Source of the DNA: Deltaproteobacteria bacterium
Lineage (GTDB): Bacteria > Desulfobacterota > Deferrimicrobia > Deferrimicrobiales > Deferrimicrobiaceae
Assembly: GCA_020346465.1 (NCBI GenBank)
Contig: CP070783.1
Location: 1,416,457-1,453,552 of the forward strand
DNA length: 37,096 nucleotides
Reading direction: 5' to 3'
Shown here piece by piece: positions 17,614 through 24,653 of the stretch (the first letter of the stretch is position 1; each line of letters opens with the position of its first letter). The notes under the pieces are model-generated. The model was not told the DNA's origin. It was given only the letters and a program-made list of their open reading frames with translations, and searched no databases. Made by a program: the position numbers and the translations under genes.

Positions 17614-18229
17614 GCTTTTCCTCCAGTGCATCCCAGATCAGCCGGGGATCGAAACTTTGCGCGGCGAGCATGGAGATCACCACCACGGCAGCGAAGTACA
17701 AGGCGGCCGGGCCCGCTTCGATATCGGCGAAGAAGCCGAGCTTGACCAGCGCCACCAGGATGGTCACGACGTAAATATCGACCATGGACCAGCGCCCGAT
17801 TCCCTCGACGACCCGGTAGAGCTGGGTCCGGTCGCGCGGCCGCCACCGTGAGTTTCGCTGCACGGAGACCAGCAGATAGGCCATAACGACCAGTTTACAG
17901 ATGGGAATGAAAATACTCGCGGTGAAGATCACCACGGCGATTTCCGGGGAACCGTGCAGCAGGAAATAGATCACGCCGCTCATGATGGTGTCGCTTTGCT
18001 TGGACCCCAGCGATGACGTGACGGTGATCGGCAGCACGTTGGCCGGTATGTAAAATATAAATGCCGCAGTCAACAGCGCCCAGGTTCTGGCAATGCTGTT
18101 CGGCTTGCGCAGGTGCAGCGTGGCGCCGCAGCGGGGGCAGTATGCCGCCTGCCCGGACGCCGGACGCTGCTGCCTGCTGAGGAGATGGCAGTCGTGACAA
18201 CCGACCAGGCCGAGCTGTTTCGCGCTCAT
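17606..18229 (-). CDS. pqiA: PqiA-type membrane protein, second half-unit
   Basis: 207 residues from the ATG at 18229, with GAGGTG seven bases upstream. The N-terminus is a zinc ribbon with CHDC and CPRC pairs, then four transmembrane helices: ALLTAAFIFYIPANVLPIT, the SPEIAVVIFTASIFIPICKL region, VVEGIGRWSMVDIYVVTILVAL and AALYFAAVVVISMLAAQSF. The motif G-R-W-S-M-V-D is diagnostic of PqiA/YebS halves. In Escherichia coli one PqiA chain contains two such halves; here each half is a separate gene. This copy resembles the half carrying GRWSMVD. It sits in the inner membrane and is the likely partner of PqiB, whose gene it overlaps by 8 bases. Confidence 0.92.
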   Translation of the reverse strand: MSAKQLGLVGCHDCHLLSRQQRPASGQAAYCPRCGATLHLRKPNSIARTWALLTAAFIFYIPANVLPITVTSSLGSKQSDTIMSGVIYFLLHGSPEIAVVIFTASIFIPICKLVVMAYLLVSVQRNSRWRPRDRTQLYRVVEGIGRWSMVDIYVVTILVALVKLGFFADIEAGPAALYFAAVVVISMLAAQSFDPRLIWDALEEKHE

Positions 18230-18240
18230 TGGTGCGCACC

Positions 18241-18840
18241 TCAAGATTTTCCCCCCAGACGTTCCCACACCAGGTGCGGGTCGAGGGCGGTATACGCGCC
18301 GGCTAACACGAACACCAGCAGGCCGAAAGCGATCACGGACAGTCCCGGGACGATGGTCGCCATTTTCCCCAGCTTCACCAGGGCCACCAGAATGCCGATC
18401 AGATACACTTCCATCAAACCCCACGGTTTCAGGTGCAGGTAGATGCGGAACACCCGGGCCGTATGACGGGCAGGGCGGTTTCGTTTCAGCGGAATCATGA
18501 CGTAGAGCAGGCCTAACATCTGGGCCAGCGGTACCAGAACACAGGTAATCAGAACAAGCGTCGCCAGCGGCACCATCTTCTGCTTGTACAGATTGTAAAT
18601 TCCCGTGAACAAAGCGGTCTCCTGGACGATTCCGGCGTTTTCCATCGACAGGAACGGGAAGCTGCAGGCCACGAGGAACAGGACGATTCCGGCCAGGGTC
18701 AAGGCGATGGTCCGGTCGACGCTGTCGGGTTTAGCGCGAAGAAGGACGCCACCGCAGCGGACGCACCGGGCGGCTGCGCGCCTCGGTAAAGGCGGGATCC
18801 TGTTCACCAGATCGCATTCGTGACAGGCAATGAGGTTCAT
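18241..18840 (-). CDS. pqiA: PqiA-type membrane protein, first half-unit
   Basis: 199 residues from the ATG at 18840 (MNLIACHEC), chosen because the zinc ribbon begins immediately; the ribosome site is weak. CHEC and CVRC pairs form the ribbon, followed by four hydrophobic helices. The conserved motif corresponding to GRWSMVD is LKPWGLMEVYLIG here, with the P-W-x-M-x-E-V-Y pattern of the other PqiA half. It ends 11 bases before the second pqiA gene. Two unequal half-size proteins together equal one Escherichia coli PqiA, so this locus either preserves the unfused arrangement or has split it. It is the first gene of the four-gene operon. Confidence 0.9.
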   Translation of the reverse strand: MNLIACHECDLVNRIPPLPRRAAARCVRCGGVLLRAKPDSVDRTIALTLAGIVLFLVACSFPFLSMENAGIVQETALFTGIYNLYKQKMVPLATLVLITCVLVPLAQMLGLLYVMIPLKRNRPARHTARVFRIYLHLKPWGLMEVYLIGILVALVKLGKMATIVPGLSVIAFGLLVFVLAGAYTALDPHLVWERLGGKS

Positions 18841-18875
18841 CGGGTTACCGGCAAGCCAAATTGTCAAACAAATTC

Positions 18876-18884
18876 ACAATACCA
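18876..18884 (-). promoter_or_regulatory. Candidate extended -10 promoter of the pqiA operon
   Basis: Minus strand TGGTATTGT resembles an extended -10 (TGn followed by a TATAAT-like hexamer, four of six). A weak TTAAGG stands 18 bases further upstream. The start would be near 18870, about 30 nt before the ATG. The remaining 240 bases up to the next gene (18885–19129) contain a short ATTCCC-C-GGGAAT palindrome at 19015–19027 and otherwise nothing I can name. Confidence 0.3.
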
Positions 18885-19129
18885 TTGATTTGTAACCGCC
18901 TTAAGTACATTCTTTACCCTGAATCACCCTCATGAATACCGTACGATGAACAAAGATCGGATACAGCCGAGCGAGGGCTGCTGGTGGCGTTAGGCCCCGG
19001 CATTTCGTCGGCAAATTCCCCGGGAATCTCCGCCCGTCGGGTTGTTTCGTGTAAAATCAGTCAAGGCCGGGGGAAATGGGGCCGGCCCGTATTTTCCGCG
19101 GAACCCCGGTCGCAAGGATACGTGTCGCG

Positions 19130-19639
19130 ATGAAAACCGTTATTCTGGTGAGGCACGCCAAATCGAGCTGGAAAGATTCCCGCCTGAAGGATTTCGACAG
19201 ACCCTTGAACAGGAGAGGGAAACGGGATGCCCCGCTCATGGGAAAAAAAATCAGGGAACGCGAGATTCTGCCCGACCTGATCCTGTCCAGCCCCGCGAAA
19301 CGGGCCAGGAAGACCGCCATCCGTATTGCCGAAGAGATCGGGTATCCCAAAGAGAAGATCCGATACGATGACAGGATGTATCATTCCGATGCCCTGTATT
19401 TGCTGGATCTGGTGAGAAGCCAGGATGACGAACACACATCCATCATGCTTTTCGGGCACAACCCTGATTTCAACGATCTTGCGGATATGCTGCTCGAGCA
19501 CAATCCATCCAGTATGATCCCTACAACCGGGGTGCACTGCATCCGGTTTGCCGTGGACCGATGGAGAAAAGTGCAGGAAGGAAAAGGGGAATCCGTTTTC
19601 TTTGATTATCCGAAGCGTTACGGCGATGATCGATCGTAG
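19130..19639 (+). CDS. sixA: SixA-like histidine phosphatase
   Basis: 169 residues from the ATG at 19130; upstream in-frame codons lack a ribosome site, and AAGGA lies 11 bases before this one. The histidine-phosphatase signature is VRHAKSSW with nucleophile His9 and Arg8; the family segment DLILSSPAKRARKTA follows at 49–63, and the second catalytic His110 is in FGHNPDF. Size and the SSPAxRAxxTA pattern match the SixA branch, which dephosphorylates phosphohistidine on signalling or phosphotransferase proteins. Here it opens a run of polyphosphate-related genes and overlaps the CHAD gene, so its substrate could differ from that of Escherichia coli SixA. That suggestion rests on context only. 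Confidence 0.88.
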   Translation: MKTVILVRHAKSSWKDSRLKDFDRPLNRRGKRDAPLMGKKIREREILPDLILSSPAKRARKTAIRIAEEIGYPKEKIRYDDRMYHSDALYLLDLVRSQDDEHTSIMLFGHNPDFNDLADMLLEHNPSSMIPTTGVHCIRFAVDRWRKVQEGKGESVFFDYPKRYGDDRS

Positions 19640-21215
19640 GCCCTGTCCCCTCATGCTCCCCCCCCGAACATTCCATATTCCCAAAGGGCATGATGCAAAG
19701 CGCTGGATCCGCGAACTGACCGATCGGTATTCGGTCCGGGAGGGGCGGATCCGGGAGGAGAAAATATCGTTCTACGATACGTTCGACTGGCGGTTGTTTC
19801 ATCGATCGCTGGTTCTGTATTCCTCCGGAAACAGGCTGATCTTGAGGAAATTATTCGATCCCTCGATCCTTCACAGCGTAACCATCGTTTCCCCGCCGGT
19901 TTTTACAGGGGATCTTCCGGAGAGCGGGCTGAAAAACCGTCTGGCACCGATCGTAAAAGTCCGTGCCCTTGGAAAGCTTGCGGATATCTATTCCCGGAAG
20001 ACGCCATATCGCATCTTGACTCGGAGGAAAAAACCCGTAGCCCGATTGGTCCATGAAGAAATTCGACTGTCCCGCAACAAGGACATGCCTGCGCTGGCTG
20101 CCTACTTGTGGTGGAAGCCGGGGAAAGATCCCGCGAGATCTTCCCGTTCCCTCGGAAGGCGATTGGAGGAGGCCGGTTTTACGGCGATCGGGAAAGAGGA
20201 TGTCTACTTAAAGGCGCTCAAAGGATCAGGAAAGAAACCGGGCGATTATTCCTCAAAAGTGGAGATTCCACTGCGTCCCGATATGCGATCCGATGATGCA
20301 GCGCGGACGATTCTGCGCTTTCTGTTGCGCGTCATCCGGATCAACGAGGCGCATATCGGAAATGACCTGGATACGGAGTTCCTCCACGATTTCCGCGTGG
20401 CGATTCGCCGAACGCGTTCCGCCCTGTCCCCGATGAAAAAGGTTTTTCCTCCGGAGATCACAGCCAGGTTCAGGAAAGATCTTTCATATGTGGGGAAAAT
20501 CTCCAATGAGCTTCGGGATCTGGATGTGTATCTCCTGAACGAAGAAACCTACAAAGCGATGCTCCCCGAATCGCTGCGTGCCGATATCGATCCGCTGTTT
20601 GCCCATTTACGGGAAAAACGATCAAAGGTTTTTCGGGATGTCCTGAAAAACTTAGAAGATGATAAATATCGCAACATAATGAATAGTTGGGATGCTTTCC
20701 TTCATATATCGCATCAAGTGTCTTCGGATGCGCTCGATGCCGGTCTTCCGGTCCGGGACCTCGCACGGAAAAAAATCCACAGGAAGTACCGGCGCATCCT
20801 AAAGGACGGCAACCGGATTGTCGAGAACACGGAAGACGAGAAACTGCACCGCCTTCGGATTCATTGCAAGGAACTGCGATACCTGCTGGAATTCTTTTCC
20901 GGCCTGTTCCCCCGGAAGAACATTCATGGTTTCATAGGGCAATTGAAGAAACTGCAAGACATGCTGGGGGCATTCCATGACTTCGGTGTCCAGGAGCAGT
21001 ACCTCACGGCGGTTACCGGGGAACTGCAGGCAACCGGTCGGCAGTCGGAAAAAACCGTCGCAGCGACCGTTGTCCTGATGGAAACGGTCCGGAGAGAAAA
21101 GCAGAAAGTGAAGGATGCGTTCTTCAAAACATTCACGGAGTATGCTTCGCCGGAAAACAAGAGGGCATTTCGGGAGATGTTCGCGACAAAAGGAAGCGCG
21201 CGGCGCGATTCATGA
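19626..21215 (+). CDS. CHAD-domain protein with degenerate CYTH-like N-terminus
   Basis: 529 residues from the ATG at 19626, which overlaps sixA by 14 bases; an alternative ATG at 19653 lacks a ribosome site as well. Residues about 222–515 are a CHAD domain: a helical bundle with LHDFRVAIRRTRSAL (253–267), then SNELRDLDVYL and a C-terminal LHRLRIHCKELRYLLEFF repeat, rich in conserved Arg, Lys and His. CHAD domains bind inorganic polyphosphate and localise to granules. Residues about 15–200 resemble a CYTH fold (FYDTFDWRLFHRSLVLY, RLILRKL) but lack the ExExK motif, so catalysis is unlikely. The gene is followed by overlap with the phosphoesterase gene. A role in binding polyphosphate is well supported by family. 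Confidence 0.9.
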   Translation: MIDRRPCPLMLPPRTFHIPKGHDAKRWIRELTDRYSVREGRIREEKISFYDTFDWRLFHRSLVLYSSGNRLILRKLFDPSILHSVTIVSPPVFTGDLPESGLKNRLAPIVKVRALGKLADIYSRKTPYRILTRRKKPVARLVHEEIRLSRNKDMPALAAYLWWKPGKDPARSSRSLGRRLEEAGFTAIGKEDVYLKALKGSGKKPGDYSSKVEIPLRPDMRSDDAARTILRFLLRVIRINEAHIGNDLDTEFLHDFRVAIRRTRSALSPMKKVFPPEITARFRKDLSYVGKISNELRDLDVYLLNEETYKAMLPESLRADIDPLFAHLREKRSKVFRDVLKNLEDDKYRNIMNSWDAFLHISHQVSSDALDAGLPVRDLARKKIHRKYRRILKDGNRIVENTEDEKLHRLRIHCKELRYLLEFFSGLFPRKNIHGFIGQLKKLQDMLGAFHDFGVQEQYLTAVTGELQATGRQSEKTVAATVVLMETVRREKQKVKDAFFKTFTEYASPENKRAFREMFATKGSARRDS

Positions 21216-21934
21216 AGAAAATACTCGTCCTGAGCGATATTCATGCAAATTATCCTGCGCTCATGGCGATCCAGAACCATGTGCAAAGGGAAACGTTCCA
21301 TCGGATCGTGAATACCGGAGACTTCACCGTTTACGGTACCTATCCCAATGAGGTGGTCCAATGGTTCCGGGAGAGAGGAAACGCCATTTGCATCGTGGGG
21401 AACACCGATAAGCGTGTGCTGGAAATCCTGACGGGGAAGGAACTGGAAAAACCGAAAAGAGAAGAAAAGCGGATCATGTATTTCTGGACATGCGAGAACC
21501 TGCTCCCCGAGAACGTAAGGTATTTGAACTCGTTGCCGGAGCAGCAGGGTTTCACGGCCGGCGGCCTCCGCATCGGATTATTCCACGGCGATTTCGACGG
21601 TTTGGGGAATCCCCTGTGGCCCGATTCTCCGGAAAGCCTTTTCCGGGAATGGGCGGCGAAGTTTTCCTATCAGGTCCATGTCATGGGTCACATCCATGTG
21701 CCTTTTCACAGAATCGTCGACGGGGTTCACTTTCTCAATCCCGGCAGTGCGGGACGCCCGTTCGACGGAGACCCGCGTTCGTCCTTCGCTATCCTGACGG
21801 TTTCCTCGGGGAAGATAACGGTGGAGCATTTCCGTATTCCCTACTCCGTGGAAGAAGTGACCTCGGGTCTGAAAAAAAACGGGCTTCCGGATATTTATGG
21901 GGAAATGTACCGGACAGGAAGAAAATTAAACTAG
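21212..21934 (+). CDS. Calcineurin-like (YfcE/MJ0936-type) metallophosphoesterase
   Basis: 240 residues; the ATG overlaps the CHAD gene stop by ATGA. All metal-binding motifs are present: Asp9 and His11 in LSDIHAN, Asp37 in NTGDF, Asn64 in VGNTD, His125 in GLFHGDF and the pair His160 and His162 in MGHIHVPF. The compact size and the GSAGRPFDGDP segment place it with the small YfcE-like phosphodiesterases. Known relatives hydrolyse phosphodiesters with Mn or Fe; natural substrates are mostly unknown. Between a polyphosphate-binding protein and two polyphosphate kinases, a phosphoanhydride or a nucleotide substrate is worth considering, though this is inference. PPK2 follows after 17 bases. Confidence 0.87.
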   Translation: MKKILVLSDIHANYPALMAIQNHVQRETFHRIVNTGDFTVYGTYPNEVVQWFRERGNAICIVGNTDKRVLEILTGKELEKPKREEKRIMYFWTCENLLPENVRYLNSLPEQQGFTAGGLRIGLFHGDFDGLGNPLWPDSPESLFREWAAKFSYQVHVMGHIHVPFHRIVDGVHFLNPGSAGRPFDGDPRSSFAILTVSSGKITVEHFRIPYSVEEVTSGLKKNGLPDIYGEMYRTGRKLN

Positions 21935-21951
21935 CCGGGGTTGGAGTGGTT

Positions 21952-22896
21952 ATGAAAATCGCAAAAGGACAGGATGGGTCGTCGGCGCAGATCAAGGAGA
22001 TGGTCAGGAAAGCGGAACCGATAACAAAATCCTTTGATCCGAAAAAACAGATCCAAGAGATCCGGGAACAACTCAAAAAAAAGGAGAAAGAGGAAATCAT
22101 CAAGGAAGCATTGAAGTTCCATTACGAAACGGAGGAACTGAAACCGTACCAGGCGGAAATGATCCGGATGCAGCGCTATCTGGAAAAAAGCGGCAAAAAG
22201 ATGGTCATTCTTTTCGACGGGAGGGACGCCTCCGGAAAAGGCGGCACCATCCGTCGGATTACGCGGTATATGAACGAGAAACGATATCGGGTGGTCGCAC
22301 TGGGCAAGCCAACCGAGGATCAGAAGACGGAACTTCACATCAAGCGATACATCGAGCACTTCCCCCGTGCGGGAGAGATCGTCCTGTTCGACAGAAGCTG
22401 GTACAACCGGGCGCTGGTGGAGCCTGTGATGGGATTTTGCACCAAGGATCAATACCGGCGATTCCTGAAGAAGGTCGTCACGTATGAGCAGAATTTTCTC
22501 GAGGATGCGGGCCGGACGATCCTGCTGAAACTCTATTTTTCGGTAACCAAGGAGGAACAGAAGAAGCGATTCGAAAGAAGGAAGAACGATCCCCTGCGTC
22601 AATGGAAACTTTCCGAAGTCGATCTGCAGGCGCAGAATCTCTGGGATGAATTCACGGAAAAGAAATTCATGTTGCTGAAAAAGACCCACACGAAACAGTC
22701 TCCCTGGTGGATCATCCGGTCGGACAACAAGCATGTCGCCCGGCGCGAAACCATGAAGTTGATCCTCAATTCTGTGCCCTACAGAAAAAACCGGAAACTC
22801 GATCTCGATTTGGATCCCGGGATCGTGATCCCGGGCGACAAGGAACTGAAGATGATGAAAAAACAGCAGAGGAAATACGGGAAATCGCTGGTATGA
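21952..22896 (+). CDS. Polyphosphate kinase 2 family protein (copy 1)
   Basis: 314 residues from the ATG at 21952, with GGAG seven bases upstream; the frame is open further upstream but overlaps the phosphoesterase gene there. It has the PPK2 P-loop: Walker A FDGRDASGKGGT (88–99), a KPTEDQKTELHIKRYIEH segment, and Walker B VLFDRSWYNRALVEP (144–158), followed by MGFCT. The lid region with ERRKNDPLRQWKLSEVD and a C-terminal SPWWIIRSDNK are conserved. PPK2 transfers phosphate between polyphosphate and nucleotides; a single P-loop domain with DPLRQWKLS fits class I, which acts on nucleoside diphosphates. Residues 1–60 form a charged helical extension. The second copy follows 53 bases later. Confidence 0.92.
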   Translation: MKIAKGQDGSSAQIKEMVRKAEPITKSFDPKKQIQEIREQLKKKEKEEIIKEALKFHYETEELKPYQAEMIRMQRYLEKSGKKMVILFDGRDASGKGGTIRRITRYMNEKRYRVVALGKPTEDQKTELHIKRYIEHFPRAGEIVLFDRSWYNRALVEPVMGFCTKDQYRRFLKKVVTYEQNFLEDAGRTILLKLYFSVTKEEQKKRFERRKNDPLRQWKLSEVDLQAQNLWDEFTEKKFMLLKKTHTKQSPWWIIRSDNKHVARRETMKLILNSVPYRKNRKLDLDLDPGIVIPGDKELKMMKKQQRKYGKSLV

Positions 22897-22949
22897 TTTC
22901 GATGCAAATTATGCCGGCGAAGATCTTTGCGTAGGAAAAAGGGGGAAAG

Positions 22950-23984
22950 ATGGCAAAGGAAAAAGCAGGGAAAGAGAAAAAGAGCAGCAAAGACGGGAAG
23001 GGAAAATCTCCGGAGAAGATTGCGGAGGTTATCGGGATAGAAGAGAAAAAGGCATCGAAAGGGGAAGGGAAAAAAAAGAAGAAAGAAAAGAGGAAAGGCA
23101 AGGAAAAAGGGAAAAAGAAAAAAAACACATTGAAAGAGCACACCGCCATCCGCTTCATCGACAAGAAAAAAGGGGGAAACCGCCAGGCCGTCTGGGTGAG
23201 TAAATTCACCCTCAAATACGAGGAAGAACTGCAAAAGCTGCAAATCGAGCTGTTGAAATGGCAGAAACATGTCATTGCCAAAGAGCAAAAGGTCCTGTTG
23301 ATTTTTGAAGGGCGCGACGCCGCCGGAAAGGGCGGGACGATCAAGAGGATCGTGGAGCATATGAATCCACGGGGCGCACGGGTCGTAGCACTGCTCAAGC
23401 CGAGCGACAGGGAACGGACGCAATGGTATTTCCAGCGATATTTCCAGCAGCTTCCCTCCGGCGGGGAAATCGTGCTGTTCGACCGCAGTTGGTACAACCG
23501 GGCCATGGTGGAGCCGACGATGGGGTTCTGCACCGACGAGGAGCATAAACGCTTCCTGAAAGACGTGCCTTTGATCGAAGAGATTCTGGTCAAGAACGGG
23601 ATCATTCTGTTCAAGTTCTTTTTCTCTGTTTCCAAGGAAGAACAGATGCGCCGGTTCGAATCGAGGATGAAGGATCCCCTCAAACAATACAAGATCTCTC
23701 CGGTGGACATTGAAGCCCAGGAAAAGTGGGATGATTACACCATAAGGAAGTTCCAGATGCTCAATGAAACGAACCGGACCATTTCTCCCTGGACCATCAT
23801 CCGTTCCGACAACAAGAAGAAGGCAAGGCTCCACTGCATCAAGCACATCCTTTCCAAAGTCGAGTATGACAACAAAATCCCGCAGGACGAACTTGAGATC
23901 GATCCCGAGGTTGTCGTTTCCGGCATCGAGGAGATCAAATTCATGGAAGATCACCTCATGACAGGGATGGAATTGCCGGGATAG
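22950..23984 (+). CDS. Polyphosphate kinase 2 family protein (copy 2) with lysine-rich N-terminal tail
   Basis: 344 residues, preceded by GGGGGAAAG. Residues 1–60 contain 25 lysines, with runs KKKKKEKRKGKEKG and KKKK, and almost no hydrophobic residue except near 24–30; they should be disordered and strongly positive. The kinase domain follows: Walker A FEGRDAAGKGGT (119–130), KPSDRERTQWYFQRY (150–164), Walker B VLFDRSWYNRAMVEP (175–189), lid SRMKDPLKQYKISPVD and SPWTIIRSDNK. The pattern KPSDRERTQWYFQRY is that of class I PPK2 such as the Pseudomonas aeruginosa enzyme. The tail could bind polyphosphate or nucleic acid, or be a site of lysine polyphosphorylation; none of these is shown by the sequence. 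No terminator is seen after it. Confidence 0.93.
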   Translation: MAKEKAGKEKKSSKDGKGKSPEKIAEVIGIEEKKASKGEGKKKKKEKRKGKEKGKKKKNTLKEHTAIRFIDKKKGGNRQAVWVSKFTLKYEEELQKLQIELLKWQKHVIAKEQKVLLIFEGRDAAGKGGTIKRIVEHMNPRGARVVALLKPSDRERTQWYFQRYFQQLPSGGEIVLFDRSWYNRAMVEPTMGFCTDEEHKRFLKDVPLIEEILVKNGIILFKFFFSVSKEEQMRRFESRMKDPLKQYKISPVDIEAQEKWDDYTIRKFQMLNETNRTISPWTIIRSDNKKKARLHCIKHILSKVEYDNKIPQDELEIDPEVVVSGIEEIKFMEDHLMTGMELPG

Positions 23985-24023
23985 AGGCGGATGGATCGAT
24001 CGGACCGGGCCGCTCTCCTTGCG

Positions 24024-24035
24024 GACCATATGGTC
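24024..24035. promoter_or_regulatory. 12-bp perfect palindrome, possible operator
   Basis: GACCATATGGTC is self-complementary over all 12 bases and overlaps the -35 hexamer of the promoter predicted for the ferritin-like gene. A regulator binding here would block that promoter. The identity of any regulator is unknown. Confidence 0.35.
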
Positions 24036-24059
24036 AACAGAGGAGTTCGGGGGTATGAT
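24031..24059 (+). promoter_or_regulatory. Candidate promoter of the ferritin–MscS–HD operon
   Basis: TGGTCA (-35, four of six) at 24031–24036, a 17-base spacer and TATGAT (-10, five of six) at 24054–24059. The start would be near 24066, about 50 bases before the ATG at 24118. It lies in the 133-base gap after the PPK2 pair. Confidence 0.45.
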
Positions 24060-24117
24060 GATCGAGATCTCTTATCCACGGACCAGCGCCAGGGAAATCA
24101 TTCAAGGGGGGTAGGGC

Positions 24118-24639
24118 ATGAAAACGTCCGAGGCGGTTGCCATCATCCACAGGGGGATCTACCGCGAAAAGGATGCCATTCGCACGTATATCAAATTCGC
24201 GAAGGCGGTAAAGGATCCCAAGGCCAAGAACGTGCTGATCACGCTGGCAGACGACGAGGTGGGGCACATGACCAAGCTCGAGAAGCACCTGATGAACGTG
24301 CTGAAGAGCCAGCCGTGGCTTCTCCCCAAGGCGGAGGAGATCGAGGCCGTGGCTGCGGTTTTCCACTCGAGCGCCTACCAGGACAAGGAGATCCGCGAAG
24401 ACGACCTCGGGAAGGTCGACGAGATCAAGATTCTCAAGATCGCCGTCGAGCGGGAGATCATCGCGAACCGGTATTACCTGGATCTGGCCGAGCGGGCGCA
24501 GGAGCCCGAGGCGAAAGAGATGTTCCTTTCCCTGGCCAAGGAGGAGGAGCTGCACATGAAGATCCTGCAGGCCGAGATCGACTCCATCGGCCAGAGCGGG
24601 TTCTGGTTCGACATGCAGGAATTCACGATGGAGGGGTAA
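24118..24639 (+). CDS. Ferritin-like (rubrerythrin-type) diiron protein
   Basis: 173 residues, with GGGGGG about eight bases upstream. It is a four-helix bundle with two diiron half-sites: Glu17 in YREKDA and Glu47/His50 in DDEVGHM, then a Glu in AVEREIIANRYY and an Glu/His pair in EEELHMKIL near 142–149. No C-terminal CxxC rubredoxin domain is present, so it is the short rubrerythrin/ferritin-like form. The closing segment SGFWFDMQEFTMEG is typical of this group. Relatives reduce peroxide or bind iron in anaerobes and microaerophiles. It comes first in a unit with MscS (14 bases apart) and the double-HD protein. Confidence 0.9.
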   Translation: MKTSEAVAIIHRGIYREKDAIRTYIKFAKAVKDPKAKNVLITLADDEVGHMTKLEKHLMNVLKSQPWLLPKAEEIEAVAAVFHSSAYQDKEIREDDLGKVDEIKILKIAVEREIIANRYYLDLAERAQEPEAKEMFLSLAKEEELHMKILQAEIDSIGQSGFWFDMQEFTMEG

Positions 24640-24653
24640 GGGGCGGCGCATTC

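Noticed and set aside
18861-18879. TTGT...ACAA arms upstream of pqiA, possible operator or TTGACA promoter
   Set aside because: Arms match over only four bases, and the minus-strand TTGACA is too close to the ATG to leave room for a -10 element.
18960-19060. GC-rich hairpins suggesting a tRNA or small RNA
   Set aside because: No cloverleaf, no T-loop consensus and no terminator; only short palindromes.
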